64,000 nucleotides of DNA from Ancistrus triradiatus (GCA_025084515.1 JAJAGP010000016.1:468708-532707), one strand, 5' to 3'. Shown: positions 35,401 to 47,073, counted from the first letter of the stretch. Numbers and translations are program-made. Notes: generated from the sequence alone by a model not told the origin.

Positions 35401-36779
35401 TTAGCAAAAATGCTCCAAATGAGATATGGCTTTGTGGCAATTTGATGCACTAAAAACAGATTAAGGCTGGTCAGTCTTTATGTCTGTCAGATTGGCTTTT
35501 GCTGTAAGAATAGATGTTTAACAAACGAAGTCTATCAGATGCTATGATGATAGTTTGACCGCATAACCAGTTACTTTAAACATTAGAAAATAGCTGCATA
35601 AACAAAATAAAGAATATATGTCTCTTGTTTTTCTGAGTGAGGCAGAGTCAGCTGATGTTACCCAGCTAACAACGTCTGCACCGACAAGATCTTGGACAGA
35701 TTACAAATTAACCGTTCAAGTGAACTGTTGTAGGTTGTGTTTACAAATGCAAAGCCAAGGTAATTCAGGTGGCCTTCAAAAGGGAATTATCAAGCAAATA
35801 TCGCAGACAGTGAAATGAAAAACTACTTAGATGGTTCCATTCAAGCAAGGGAAAGCTGCAAATGTACTGATTGTGAAGGTAAGGTCAAATTTGTTAGTTT
35901 ATGGCTGGTTGTCGGAGATAAATAGGTGAGATTTTGACTTCACTAAATGTTAAAACAGGCATGTTCTGAGTAAGAAAAAAATGAGAATGTAGTGTTACAG
36001 CGCCAGAGATCCTCAGTTCAATCCTGACCTCAGACTCTGTCTGTGTGGAGTTTGCATGATCTCCCTGTGTCTGCATGGGTTTACTCCGGCTACTCCGGTT
36101 TCCTCCCACATTACAGAGACATACGTTAGGTTAACTGATTGCTCTAAATAGACCCCAGTGTGTGTGTGTCTATCTAGTATCGATATAACCATGCTCCTGT
36201 CATGCTGTTGATGCTGGGCTTAACCAGTGTTCAAGAAAAGTGTTACCTTTTCTAGTCATCAGATCTTGTCTCTGTATGGGAAGAGCTTAGATTAGAACAT
36301 TAGAACAGCTTAATATGTTTGACTAAATGGTGACATTGTTTGTGTGTACAGGGCTACTAATGTTTGCCATCACACACATCCTGTACTCTTCTGCTTTCGG
36401 CATGAAACCACTCAACTTAGTAGCAGGTTTGGTCATCGCCACTATATCAGGCCTTTGCTACACCCTGCTGTACCCGTACCTGTCTGCTCCCTTCACCTAC
36501 CTCGTGGCCGTCTACATCGCTCTGATTGGCTTCATGGGCTGGAGGGCCATCGCCGGAGTGCAGCTGACCAACGACCTGTGGACGTGGACCAAGTTGTCGG
36601 CCTGCCTGGGAGCCGTTCTGTTCATGGTGTCGGACCTCACCATCGCCGTCAACAAGTTCTGCTTCCCCGTGCCGCACTCGCGTGCCATCATCATGGCAAC
36701 CTACTATGCAGCGCAGATGCTAATTGCCTTATCAGCAGTGGAATGTCAGGATGCTGATGTGGCCAGGAAGAGAGTGTGA
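26432..36779 (+). CDS. TMEM86A: TMEM86A, lysoplasmalogenase (complete, 3 exons)
   Basis: YhhN/TMEM86 family membrane enzyme that cleaves the vinyl-ether bond of lysoplasmalogens to release an aldehyde; located in the endoplasmic reticulum membrane. Exons: 26432-26452, 34831-35095, 36352-36779; 714 nt, 237 codons, stop TGA at 36777-36779; GT-AG introns of 8378 and 1256 bp with phases 0 and 1. The start MVSPVTV then VKSEGPKLVPFFKATCVYF matches vertebrate TMEM86A. Hydrophobic helices follow at roughly residues 18-32, 43-60, 67-85 and on through exon 3. Acidic residues conserved in the family lie in SALGDAFLIWQ (about residue 83) and SDLTIAVNKFCFPVPHSRA (about 195). The length is close to human (240). 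Exon 3 is markedly more GC-rich than its surroundings. It lies head-to-head with SPTY2D1, starts 4.8 kb apart. Confidence 0.96.
26453..27475. other. TMEM86A intron 1, nothing recognised
   Basis: Unique-looking intron sequence after exon 1. No repeat or RNA gene is visible. Confidence 0.5.
27476..27680 (-). mobile_element. S1 SINE, antisense, near full length
   Basis: Begins with three 'acattt' tail units, then 'cagcatttagcagacgccct' through 'gggatttgaaccctggacct' to 'gctgggctaccacagt'. Repeated hexamer tail and both boxes are intact. Confidence 0.85.
27681..28071. other. TMEM86A intron 1 between SINEs, nothing recognised
   Basis: No gene or repeat signature seen. Confidence 0.45.
28072..28270 (-). 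mobile_element. S1 SINE, antisense copy
   Basis: 'tgtcatttagcagacgccct' through 'gggatttgaaccctggacct' to 'taggctaccacagtcc'. Confidence 0.82.
28271..29145. other. TMEM86A intron 1; small repeat fragment
   Basis: 29055-29105 carries 'tgtcctggacaggacaccag', a fragment of the dispersed repeat also seen near 14990. Otherwise nothing. Confidence 0.45.
29146..29345 (-). mobile_element. tRNA-like SINE, family S2, copy 1
   Basis: On the minus strand a tRNA-like head ('gagtgcaacagtctaaaaca') is followed by a B-box-like 'cctgggtttcagtgg'. Plus-strand blocks 'gggcaagtgttttagactgt' and 'agcgcccccaaacaacaaat' recur at 31845-32025. Family not known to me. Confidence 0.5.
29912..31333 (+). mobile_element. 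Long-TIR Tc1-like transposon, copy B (broken)
   Basis: TA (29910-29911) then 'caatggggcaaaaaagtatt'; right end 'ttttgccccactg' then TA. The plus-strand transposase lacks its first codons and keeps RKKIVDLHEAGKSDSTIGKQ-like DNA (about 30190) and the HTH. The open segment 30365-30769 has NDLQRAGIKLTKAISNTLRR, DWDNIMWSDDTKIELFG (Asp block) and KHGGGNIMLWGCFSAKGQ. About 60 bp are then deleted near 30780. Later come 'gtcttccagcatgacaatga' (FQHDND) and 'agacctcaaccccatagaaa' (DLNPIE). It keeps DDE blocks but is not translatable. Confidence 0.9.
31336..31615. mobile_element. MITE with 'tttggaca..tttgtccata' inverted ends
   Basis: Left 'tctatttggacaagaatatt', right 'aatgcttttgtccatatagt', imperfect inverted repeats. 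The interior has no ORF. It abuts copy B of the long-TIR Tc1 element. Confidence 0.6.
31845..32025 (-). mobile_element. tRNA-like SINE, family S2, copy 2
   Basis: Minus strand: 'aggtggtgcaatggtctaat' head and 'gaactgggtttgaatggcag' (B box). It shares 'gagcacccccaaaaaacaac' and 'gaagtataaatgtattaaa' with the copy at 29146. Sequence identity looks moderate. Confidence 0.5.
32487..34255. other. TMEM86A intron 1, nothing recognised
   Basis: Repeat-poor AT-rich sequence. Short ORFs up to about 107 codons have no family motif. Confidence 0.5.
34256..34505 (-). mobile_element. tRNA-like SINE, family S3
   Basis: Minus strand reads 'gtgcctcagtggtagacagc' (A-box-like) then 'cctagttcgtatcctgcctc' (B box). 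A downstream body contains 'ggtcatctggcattgtctg'. The same block occurs in the opposite orientation at about 34542-34563, so an inverted second copy or fragment follows to about 34690. Confidence 0.5.
34831..35095 (+). CDS. TMEM86A: TMEM86A exon 2
   Basis: Acceptor GTTATCTGCAG|GTGAAG and donor CATG|GTGAAT. The 265 nt encode residues 8-95 with the first membrane helices and GDAFLIWQ. Confidence 0.96.
35096..36351. other. TMEM86A intron 2 with a dispersed repeat fragment
   Basis: 35990-36240 holds 'gtgtggagtttgcatgatct' to 'tttcctcccacattacagag' and 'ttaggttaactgattgctct', part of a SINE-like repeat widespread in fish. The rest is unremarkable. Confidence 0.55.
36352..36779 (+). CDS. TMEM86A: TMEM86A exon 3
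   Basis: Acceptor TGTGTACAG|GG restores GLLMFAITHILYSSAFGMKP. It ends ..SAVECQDADVARKRV*. A second long plus ORF in another frame (36344-36757) is a shadow. Confidence 0.96.
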
Positions 36780-39700
36780 GGAGCTTAAAATGTAGAGGGT
36801 GGCAGCTTCATTCACATGGGTCCATTCCTTCTAACCCTCCATTTTCAGCATCCGCTGGCCCTACTGTGGCTAGAACGATTCTTCTTGTTTTAGCTGTCTG
36901 TATGGAATTGACCACTGTTGGAGCGTTTGTGAGACATATACTGGATTTGTTGTTGAATCCATGCATCGTGATCTTCAGTTATTTTAGACTCAGCCTCTTT
37001 TCATCATTTTACCATACATTTTAGTATCAATCATGCTGAAAAATGTGTTGAGAATTTACTTAAGGGATTACCTGTGTCTATGGAATGGCATTTTGATCTT
37101 CACTCTAGAGCCACTCTTTCAACTCTGTGAGTGGCCTGAGAGCTGGCATGATTAACACTGGCTACTCACGTGTAAGGCGAAAAGTATATTCAGCAGTGAC
37201 CTGGAAACCATTTATTTTAGGGTGCTGGTTTCACTCGTCATCGAAGTGTTAGCAGAGAGCAGTGTGATTTTTGTAATACTGACTCTTGTAGCGACTCCTT
37301 GGTCTCTCTTTACATATATTCTTTCAGTATTTCAGTGACATTATTCTACTGAAAAATCATCCTTGAGACATTTCAGAGAGTTTCTTCTACAGCCTGTTTT
37401 ATGTAATACCTGAGCTCTTGCAAACTCTCTCTCTCCCCCCCTCTCGCCATCTCCCAGACATGCCTATTTTAACATGCTGGATTGGATAGCTGTAAATATG
37501 ATCGATATGTCTGCACGTACTGCTGCATATGCAGTTTCATTTGTACTAGACAGTACTAAGGGTTGGTATTTTGAGCTTGCAGGCACCAGTTTCAGTAACG
37601 TGATCTAAAGGCAGGTCAATGCCCTTTTTAAATGAAGAAGTTACTTCAGAGGAAGTTCGTTCACAGAAATGCCTCTTGTGGTGTTTTTTTCCGATGCCTT
37701 GGTAGTCAATCATGAAGATCACGTCCCTGCTGTATCTGCGTTATATTACGATGTGATTCAGGTGTGGCTTTTTATGCTGTGGGTTAAACATTTCTTTTGT
37801 AGAAACTAAAGTACACATTTGTTTTGTTTCACTGACAGGTCGTGGCCTATTCAAGTGGTAACAGAGAACCCGCTCACAGGCAGTAGCACTGCACTGAATC
37901 ATAGCTTAGACAGACCCGGTAATTTATTTCTCAGTGTTTGATTATCTAATTTTCTGTCTGTTCTTTGCCGTTCAAAGTGTGTGTGTGTGTGTGTGTGTGT
38001 TTTAACACTGTGGAATTACTGGCAATATGTGTTTAAACCTAAGAGTCATTTCTAATGCTAGGCTGTATGATCTTATATCATTCCTGAGGTACTTATATTC
38101 TTCAACAGTCTTACTAATGTCATCCAACTGACCACATCCTTTGCTTATTTATTTTTGTATAGGAGGATTTTGCTGGTTTTTATGTTCAGTATGTTGACCC
38201 ACCTTTGTGATCCCACTTATCGCAAAAGCAACGCCCACTTTGCAAAATTGACTGCTGCACATACCTCTTCCATATGTGCAAACTATTCCCTGTTAAATTT
38301 GGAGCACCTCAGCATGAGAGTATTAATCAATTCCCTTTGTGTTTTTACATAAAGTGAATGCAAATTCGGTCAAAGGATAGTGCAATTTGCATTTAACATT
38401 CATTCCCTCCCCTATAACAGAGCACTGTAATATAGAGGCAGTGAATTGTACAGCCAGTGTTTGGGGTAACACAGTACAAAGTAACACATTTCAATAAGGT
38501 ATGCGTCACATGATGTCCGTTCAGCTGTTCTAGGCTGTGATTATGGTTATTAAGCTACGTGGTCCATTAATTACCTTGCCAGGCACATTAGATGTTGTGG
38601 TACAGCAGTTTTAATGACAAATGTAACAGTGCAGCCTCTGGCGCAGAAAATGTTATTCTTACCACTGATGTAATTATGTGAATTATGAATTAGGTGAATT
38701 ATGTGGGCTGGCTTTGTGCATGGATCCATGCATAGATAGTGATGCAGTTGTGTATTCGATTCTGTTTGGGAGTTGGTTTCTATTTGTGGTGGTAAGATGC
38801 ACCGCAAGTGGTGGGTAGACAACGATTATGAGAACTGTCTTTGCAAAGCGGCACACCAGTGTTAAATACGCAGCCTCATACACACTTCACAGTTTCTGTG
38901 TTCCTTACTCACTTCTGAAATATCTGCTGGCATCATAACTACAATGGGAAACACGTTGCACTGTGACATAAGCGACAGTTTCTCATTCCATAAATGTGTG
39001 TGTGTGAGAGAGAGAGAGAGCCTTACAGTGAGATAAGATTTGACCTGTCTTCAATAGTAAAAAAAATAGAAAATCAATATGTGGAGGTCAATGTTGATAT
39101 GGAAGAAATCAGTGTATGGGTAATCCAGCAATCTTGGCTTTTTAGTCAATACTGGTACACTACAGTAACCCAAATAATATTGCTAAGTACAATACATAAT
39201 TCCAGCAGTTCCAGCTCAGAAGTCCAGATTGTGTAATTTTCACGGAACATATTGCGGACATTCGGTGACGCATACCTTTTGCGATGATGGTTACGTATGT
39301 CAATTACCTTTCATTACAGTTTCAATTCCTGTAATCACATTACAGTTAATGATAAATTAAAAATTGATGCGTTCCTTATGTTTCTGAGCGAAAAACCACA
39401 TTTTTCCAAAGCATTAACAATAAATTCCATCTATATGATAGCATTTTAGTGCCTGTTTGCATAATTTGCACACAGACCCACGTCTAGTGATGGGAGAGCT
39501 TAAATCTAAAGCTTTGAATCATTTGAACCAATCGCTGCAAAAATGGCTCAGCACAACTCTTGAAACCCCACGACTTAGGGTGGACTGGGGTTAATAAAGT
39601 GATCTATCTATCTGTTTATCTATCTGAAAGACTGTTGGTTGTCATCCTTATTCTTTTATAGTGGTATAGATAAACATGGGTTTTAGGGAGTAACTTGGCA

Positions 39701-42250
39701 GTACAGAGTAACAGGATGACTTTCCCAATTACATTTTGAAACAGGTTAGTATTTGTAGTGGATTACTTTTTTGGAGTATCTACCCCAACACTGTGTACAG
39801 CTCAACAAACCTACGCTTCAACCTTCAGTGTACCACCTGCTTTGTTGTTCAGTTTTAGCCATTGAATCTATAAAAGGGATTAGCACCTAGTCAATCATCT
39901 ATAGCTGCTAAACAAGTGGAAACAAACTGTGATAAAAATGCTCTCAGGCTCTTTATGTGTGCAGCTGTTGTATCTGAGCTGAGTACATAAACAGTCCAGC
40001 GCACAAAGCCATGCTGCCATTATGGTAAAGCAGCAGGAAGATCCCTATCGGGACATTGTGTGTTTTTATCTCCCACCACAAATGTACTTACAACATGAGC
40101 ATGCATTTATGCACACCTTTATTATCGATACCATATTTTCCCTCATTGCACCTTGATTTTTGAAACTCTACAAGGTATCCTGCTCATGTACATATAATTT
40201 TTGCTTGTCTGAGCTTCATTTCGACATACGGCATCACTTCAGTTTAGAGCTGTGTGCACTTTCGTAGTCTGCGTCTTCCTTATCGCCAGTCATGGTGTCA
40301 GCAAAACATTTGCTTAGTCAGACTAAAATATCCCAGGCACTGCAGTGTCATCACAAAGGATGTCTCTTTACAGCTATCATGCATTATCCTATTAAGCAAG
40401 GTCAACTATTAGTCACCATCTGAGACACAGACCAAGATTTATAGCGTACTGGATGTGGTGTTGGTGGTGATGCAGGATTTTAATTCAGATTATGTAGGTC
40501 TGCAGATCGTCAGCCAAATATGGTAACGTAGGCTCTCTTAGGACGAATAGATGGGAAATGAAAGTGTGCTCTGCTGATGTTCCTCGTTCAGGGTTGACGT
40601 CAGGCTAAACTGGTGTCTAGAAAAGCTTTGTGTGACTTATCCACTGTTTTATGTAAACTATTCAAAGATTAAGGCCAGTGTGTAATTTACTGTCAGTGCA
40701 GCCAAGCTAAGCACCCCGCCTCTTCTCTGTTTGCAGAAAGTAACAATCCTCCCCTGAATGAGTTTCCCCTGGCTTTGGTCAGGTTCTGAAATGCAAAACC
40801 TCCCTTGCAAGGGCTACCCTTTATGAAGCCAGTCCTAGAGAAGAGAACAGGTGCAGTCACAGACTGCCTCATGGAAACCCAATCCTTCAAGAGGGGATGT
40901 GAGCGGCGAAATGTAGGACAAAACGGAGGAAGATTCTCTTTCCTTTCCTTGGTCTATCTCTCTCAGGAGGCCACATTTGACTCTGAGTAACCTCTGATCA
41001 CTTTCCAGACTCCGTTACCACTTCTACTGTCACTTCTTTTGTGTGTGGACAAAGGGATGTAGAAGAGCGTACTACCAGTGCAGTATGAGTAACGGTGTTT
41101 GGTTGGAGCTGTTCTTGTTATGTGCTCATAGGAACAGAGCAGATAGGCAGAGAAATGTGTGACCAGCACAACCTTTGTCCTAGGCACAACAGAAAGCACT
41201 TTTTTATTCTTCAATTTTTTGTTATATAATATAGTGATATTTGATACTCTGTTGATGGTTTATATTTCCGAGGATTTGTGGGCATTCAAATGCACTTTGC
41301 GTACAGTTATATTCAGTGTGATTTTCAGCAAGTGAGAAACTGGTTCTGCTGTTAATCAGGTTTCTAGAAAGCTGTTAGTTCGGGAAGTCTTAACAACAGC
41401 AATTTTGGTGACCTTTTTGTGTCCAAAGGTGTCTGATTAATATGCGCATATGGTACTTGGTAACATTAGTCTTCACACACGTCTTAGTAAAATATTACAG
41501 GTTCATGGTCCACATTCAGTCGACAATGATCAAGACCAGCAATACTAATACAAACGTATTTGTTACAGCCTTCAGACATAAAAAAGGCACACCCTGTCTT
41601 ACTAAACCTTCACTGGGAGGAAAGTTAGGGATTAAAACCTAAAACTGTACATTCATTCCTTCTTGCATGGTTGATTTTAGCATTTAGCATTTCTGCCCTG
41701 CCGTCTGTCATCGGCTGGAGACTGAATCTCGGAATCCGTTCTTGCAGCAATATCAATTATAATTAGCTATGTAATTGTGTTAATGGTAACAGATTGCGTG
41801 CCTAAGTATGCTATAATGGTACACTGACATGTAATTCGGGCAGTCAGGATCTGTTTTCTGCTTGACGTTTTTGGTTGCAGTGTGGTGCCGCTGTTATCAG
41901 TTCACACACGTACAGGACAGACTTAACACAGTATGTTCTCAGCCAATAACCAGTGTGTGCGTGCATACACTTTTTTTGTTGAATACAGCAGATTTAAGAT
42001 GATTCACTTCAAGGGAAACGTATTTAAAAATAATATTTTGCCTATTGTAAAGCAGGGATTGTGTTGTGAGTGAATTCTGTTCATTTTGCTAATTTGTTTC
42101 AGTATTTCACCTTACTTCCGTAAATGTCCACTAGTTTTGTTTACTTCCATTTATTGCTGTTCTGTAAATGTGAACCTATGGCTCATTTATTGTAGTGGAC
42201 TTGCTATGAATGTGATTCAATCTATAGAATAAATAAATGCAAATACAATG
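36780..42250 (+). other. Repeat-free tract, possible long TMEM86A 3' UTR
   Basis: About 5.4 kb after the TMEM86A stop with none of the mobile elements that crowd the rest of the window, only (GT)n at 37977-38000 and short simple repeats near 39000 and 39605. It ends near 'agaataaataaatgcaaat' (about 42227), where AATAAA follows T/G-rich DNA. An S1 SINE lies just beyond. That this is transcribed 3' UTR is inference; no exon is visible in it. Confidence 0.4.
37977..38000. repeat. (GT)n microsatellite
   Basis: Twelve uninterrupted GT units. Confidence 0.9.
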
Positions 42251-42325
42251 CAACTGACATCAGCTGTATGTGCGGCTTGATTCTTTTTGTTTTAATATGT
42301 GATTCTTGTCAGAACTAAAAACAAG

Positions 42326-42490
42326 TTTACATTTACAGCATGTAGCAGATGCCCTTATCCAGAGCGACTTACAATTGGTACAGTCTAATAATCCAAGCAA
42401 TTGTGGGTTAAGGGCCTTGCTCAAGGACCCAACAGTGGCAGCTTGGCAGAGGTGGGATTTGACCTTGCCCACTAGGCTACCACAGTCCCA
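42326..42490 (-). mobile_element. S1 SINE, antisense copy
   Basis: 'tttacatttacagcatgtag' through 'gcagaggtgggatttgacct' to 'taggctaccacagtcc', with a small deletion next to the B box. Confidence 0.8.
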
Positions 42491-42764
42491 GGCAACCACA
42501 AGTTGATGATAATGCACTGATGGGTTTATGATAACGCAGAGTTAAACACCTGGAACCTGTGAATGGTCAAGAGAGTAACCTTCAGAGCCTGTCCATGTGT
42601 TCAAAGAGTATGAGTGTACACATAAAAGGCCACTGTGTGAATATCAAATTTCTCCCACGTGTGTGTACGTGTAAAGTGAGGACACTCAGCTTGACCTTAT
42701 AAACAAAATGATATATTTTTACAACGACTTTTTTACAACGAATAAAGCTTTTATTTGAAATGCT

Positions 42765-43060
42765 TGCTCACTTACTTCCACAACCGCTTAATCCAGTTCA
42801 GTGTGGTGTTGGACTGGTGTTTAACAGGCCGCGCAAGGTGGGAACCAAACCTGGACAATGCACCAGTCCATCACAGGACACACACACACACATGGATACT
42901 TTAAACAAGCCAGTGACTTAACACGTGGTTGGAATGTGAGAGGAAAGCAGAGTACTTGAACAAAACCCATGCGTACACAGTGAGAACATGCCAACTCCAC
43001 ACAGACAGGAGGCTGGTCGGAACATAAGAGCTGGTCTCTGGAGCTATGAGGTGAAAAAAT
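42765..43060 (-). repeat. Dispersed SINE-like repeat, antisense, degraded
   Basis: 'cttccacaaccgcttaatcc', 'gcaccagtccatcacaggac' and 'aacatgccaactccacacag' are landmarks of the repeat also found at 35990 and 52150, here in reverse order. Confidence 0.55.
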
Positions 43061-43402
43061 GACACAATTTGTCAGTGAAGGTAAATGAAAAAGTCTCTAC
43101 TGCTGAACTAAGCGAGTACTTGTTTTGATTTCTATTGTAATATACGTTTAATCCTGTTGGCTAACCCACCCTGATAGTAACTGAGGGATAGCCCCGTTCT
43201 AGTCCACTTTTCCCACCGAGGACTCAAGATCCTGAAGTGACTATAATGCCGATATGCATACTTTTTACGGTATTTTATTCAATATTTTATTTATCTGTTA
43301 ATATTTACTTAATCTCTGTTCTTTTAATTATTACTACAGACTTATTTGACTAGATAAATTAGTTTCATTGTCACATTTGTCATCTAAGTCACTCAAGGAG
43401 GT

Positions 43403-43600
43403 CAGGTCCCTTTTTGAGTCTTGGTCCTCCCAAGATTTCTTCCTTACGACATTTAGAGAGTTTTTCCATGCCACTGTCACCCTAGGCTTACTCAATTTGG
43501 GATTGGTCTTGGAAATTAGAAGATAATCTAAAATTGTAAAGCTGCTTTGAGAAAATGCTCCATTGTTAAATCCGCTATATAAATAAATCTGACTTGACTA
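43403..43600 (+). repeat. Dispersed repeat R1, complete copy
   Basis: 'ggtccctttttgagtcttgg' to 'ctatataaataaatctgact'. Colinear with the copy at 4733-4930. Confidence 0.75.
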
Positions 43601-45370
43601 GTCCACACTTGCCTTTTCCCTGGTCCAGATACTGAATTGGAATAACAGCCAAGGCTTTAACCAAATCTGGCTGAAAGGACCATAATCTCTAAGCAACATT
43701 TCTAACACTCCAGCAATGGAACTGAGTGTTTCGCAGTCTTTTGAAAAAGCAAAAGACACACTACTTTTTGCATTTGAATATTAGTGTATCTCAGCAGAGG
43801 TTTTACTGGTGTAAATGCCAATTGATCCTGCTACTTAGATTTAAAAATCAAGTGCATTCCATAAAACAGACGTTTTACCGAGTATGGCAAACTGGGGTCT
43901 TTGCTGTTGGAGAATCACAGGCTATGGCAGCAGGATCTGTGGGATAGGTGTGAGTGTCACAGCTTTTCTTCTGGTCGTCATAGCCATCCATTTTGTTGTA
44001 CTGTACCTGCTTGAAGAACCTATTCACTGAGATGCTCCTATCTGGCTGTAGCAGTATTTTTGGGCCTATACATTTACAGTCTTACGAAAAACTTTGGTGT
44101 CCCTGGTAACTAATGCACAGTATTAATATTTAATTAATAACTGAAATAATTAAATTTCCTCTAGTGTAACTTTTTAAAAATAAAAATAACTTTTTATCCT
44201 TTGATTACCTATTTTCTCTGATGCTTAGTGTCATCCGCTCAGTTTTGATACTCCATGGATGGTCTGCATTTCATGAAATTTGTGATTATTCAAATGTATT
44301 TTGAACCCTGATAACTATTAAAGCTCTGATAGATGGAGCCTACGAGTTGTAGCATGATATTCAATAAGTAAAATGCTGGTTCTGTTGTATCCTGTGTAAT
44401 TTAGCCAGAAGGCCAGAATTGTATTAAGACTGTATGTTTGATGCGCAAGTGTTAAATAGTGGTAAATAGTGGTAACAAGGAAAAGGAAACCTTAATATTG
44501 GAAGGAGAGTGACTTTGTGTTAAAAACTTTGAATACTTTGATGTCCCAACATTTCAAGCGTGCCTACATTTCTACACTTACGAATAAGTTAACAAAGCTT
44601 ATTAATCGCCCCTTTTGTGTCAGACATACAGGTTAAAATCATTAGGAACTTTCCAATGTTCCAATAACTTCTTTTCAGGTTTGTTCTCATTCTTTTCAGT
44701 AGGAAAGGAAAGGATACGCTGGATAAGCTCACATAGAGGCTCTTTCTGTGGGTCGGTAGTAAAGAAATAGGCCTATGTTTAGCCAAAAGAATGTGATTTC
44801 CTGTGTAGAAGTGGGACTCTAAAAGAGACCAGTGTAGAGAAACAGTGCGCCAGGTTAGGCTGCTAGTGAGCTGAATTCTGATAAGAATGCCTGACATGGT
44901 GTCACAGCCAGCTGCAGTGCTGGAATATGGAGAAAGTCCTCCATCACCAAAAGCTTACAACAAGCCTGACGTCTTGTGGTCATAGTGTGGAATTACAATG
45001 AACCCTGGCGTTATTTCCATCGGTACTAAATTACATAGAACTGCTGACAGATTTGGTTCGGCTGCTTTAAGGTTAAGTCTTAACACACACCTTTGTAATT
45101 GAGTGGAGAAAGATTACATCCTCAGGTAATGTTCTAGTATTTTCCATACAGTGTTTCAGAGTTGTAGTCACCCAGCCATAATCATAGTGTGCTCTTCTGA
45201 GTCACTTATTAACGTTTCTCTTACTCCGGATTTATTGTAGGTTTCCTTTAAACCTGTTACATGATTAACAGATCAGCTGTCTTGTCTACGTGTCCTGTCT
45301 GAGTGTAAGGTCAAAGCCAAACAGATTACTGCAGTTAATTATCTTAATTTATACACAAGTTAGCTGTTAT
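43601..45370. other. Intergenic, nothing assigned
   Basis: No gene family recognised. A 102-codon minus ORF (44589-44897) has no motif I know. The segment 44170-44500 resembles 41170-41480 (see findings). Confidence 0.45.
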
Positions 45371-45520
45371 GCAGGGATGTCCCAGTGGTTACCAAAAGTC
45401 CAGATCCAGAGAGAGTTTGAATCCGGGCTGCGCTAAGCTGCCATTGTCAGGCTTTTGGACAAGGTTCTTAACCTTCAACTGCTTAGCTCAGTTTTGCTAA
45501 ATGCTTGCTCTGGAATACCT
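45371..45520 (+). mobile_element. S1 SINE, degraded sense copy
   Basis: 'gatgtcccagtggttaccaa' (A-box relic), 'gagtttgaatccgggctgcg' (B box) and 'aagctgccattgtcaggctt' in the S1 order. Confidence 0.5.
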
Positions 45521-45627
45521 GACAGGCACACTGCATTTGCTTGCATGATGCAGTCTTTACTTAATTAAAATGACCATGTGTTCATGTGTCTGAATACATT
45601 TAAGGCCTATTCAAATGATAATGTACA

Positions 45628-45935
45628 GTACTGTGCAAAAGTCTTCATCCACCATTTGATTTGTAGTTTTACCACAAATCTTCTTACTCTTTTCCACTGG
45701 TCTTCACTCCAATATCTGTGAGCTTTAGCATATCTTAGCCTTTTCACTTTGTACACCTTCTGAAAAAGTGTTTTCATAGCTGCTACCCTTCCAAAAAAAC
45801 ATCTGATGACATGCTGATCAAGCTTCTTCAGACTGTAGAAGGGTCAACTTGGCATCCCAGTGAAGCTGCCAGATGCTGCTATTGCTCAAGTGTAAGGGGA
45901 GATCTCACTAAATGCTTGCCACTGTATATTCAGAG
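45628..45935. mobile_element. MITE fragment, 'cagtactgtgcaaaag' family
   Basis: Left end 'acagtactgtgcaaaagtct' and the internal block 'gtagaagggtcaacttggca' are shared with the complete element at 61315-61700. The right end is missing. Confidence 0.6.
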
Positions 45936-45982
45936 TACTGTTATCTATAAATTCAGATAAGCAGCTTATCTTAACTGATTTT

Positions 45983-46176
45983 CAAGTCAAATTTATTTAT
46001 ACAGCGCTTTTTACAGCACAGCATTGTCACAAAGCAGCGAATATATAGGCTCAAAGCCCTAATTGAGCAAGCCTGAGGTGACAGTGCCTAGGAAAAACTC
46101 CCCAAACCTTACAGGGAAGAAACCTTGGGAGGACCAAGACTCAAATAGGGACCTAACCTCCTTGGGCAGCCTGGAT
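45983..46176 (-). repeat. Dispersed repeat R1, antisense
   Basis: 'caagtcaaatttatttatac' to 'accttgggaggaccaagact' and 'cctaacctccttggg'. Confidence 0.7.
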
Positions 46177-46618
46177 GTTAAATACAAGAATTAAAGAATA
46201 TATGTAGAGAAAATACCCTATGTAAAATTATAATAGAATAATATATAGGCTAAGATAAATTGAACTAAAAAACAGAGAATAAGATCTATAGCATATACAG
46301 TTAGGATTGAGTGAGTTGGGACAGATAGTCCAAATAGAAGAGTCACTGTAGGTTTTGTGTCCTGGAAGTTCTTACCCTTTGATGATTTTAACTTCAGCCT
46401 GTTTTCATGTGTGTATTGCATTTGGAAAAATGAAAAACAACAATGACAATATGAAAATCTAATTAATAATCTTAAATAAATCATTACGTGAACGCTGAGG
46501 GTGATTTTATTTCACCCTGTAATGCCTCTGGTCAAAAGATTGCAGATTACAATCTCTTAAATTTATGGAGTTTTTCCATTTTGTACGTTCCTTGACTGCT
46601 GGTCCAAATTAGTGAAAA

Positions 46619-46665
46619 GTGAAAATGAAATTTATTTCTGTAGCACTTTTTACAATAGAGCATCT
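46619..46665 (-). repeat. Dispersed repeat R1, end fragment
   Basis: Only 'gaaatttatttctgtagcac' and 'tttttacaatagagcat' remain. Confidence 0.5.
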
Positions 46666-46960
46666 AGGGTTAGGGTTACGATGCTCATTGAAGAAACTGT
46701 TGGCAATTTTTTGGAACCTCTGAGAATCCCAAATCAGTGCTGTGGATATATACACTCCTTATATGATGTGTTGTCCTATGATGTGTGTTCCAGCAGTCTA
46801 TTATTGTCTTTATCTAAAGCAAAAAGACATTTAATTAAGATTAAGACACTTACTGAGGTAAAGCTGTGTTATGTATTTAACTGTAAAATATAATTACACA
46901 CACAGTAATACCATGCAGTGTTATGCAAAGGTTTGATTATTTTTTTCATGACCTACATAC

Positions 46961-47073
46961 CAAAGACAACCAGGTCACACGTGCACTCGGCCTTCCCCAG
47001 CTTACTCTCTAGCAGCAGAATGTACTCTCCACTGCCCTGAGTCATGTAGATGGGGATAGTGAGGGTGTAGACT
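46961..47073 (-). pseudogene. IGSF22: IGSF22-like Ig exon truncated by repeat R1
   Basis: VYTLTIPIYMTQGSGEYILL then LESKLGKAECTCDLVVFG with donor TTTG|GTATGT at 46960. The G-x-Y-x-L strand F pattern is clear. Ten bases upstream the R1 repeat begins, so the first half of the exon is gone or displaced. Confidence 0.6.

Noticed and set aside
36344..36757. 137-codon plus ORF and two minus ORFs over TMEM86A exon 3
   Set aside because: Other-frame shadows of a GC-rich exon; only the TMEM86A frame shows membrane helices and family motifs.
44589..44897. 102-codon minus ORF as a possible further IGSF22 exon
   Set aside because: No Ig or FN3 pattern (no core Trp, no D-x-Y), and no splice sites that fit.
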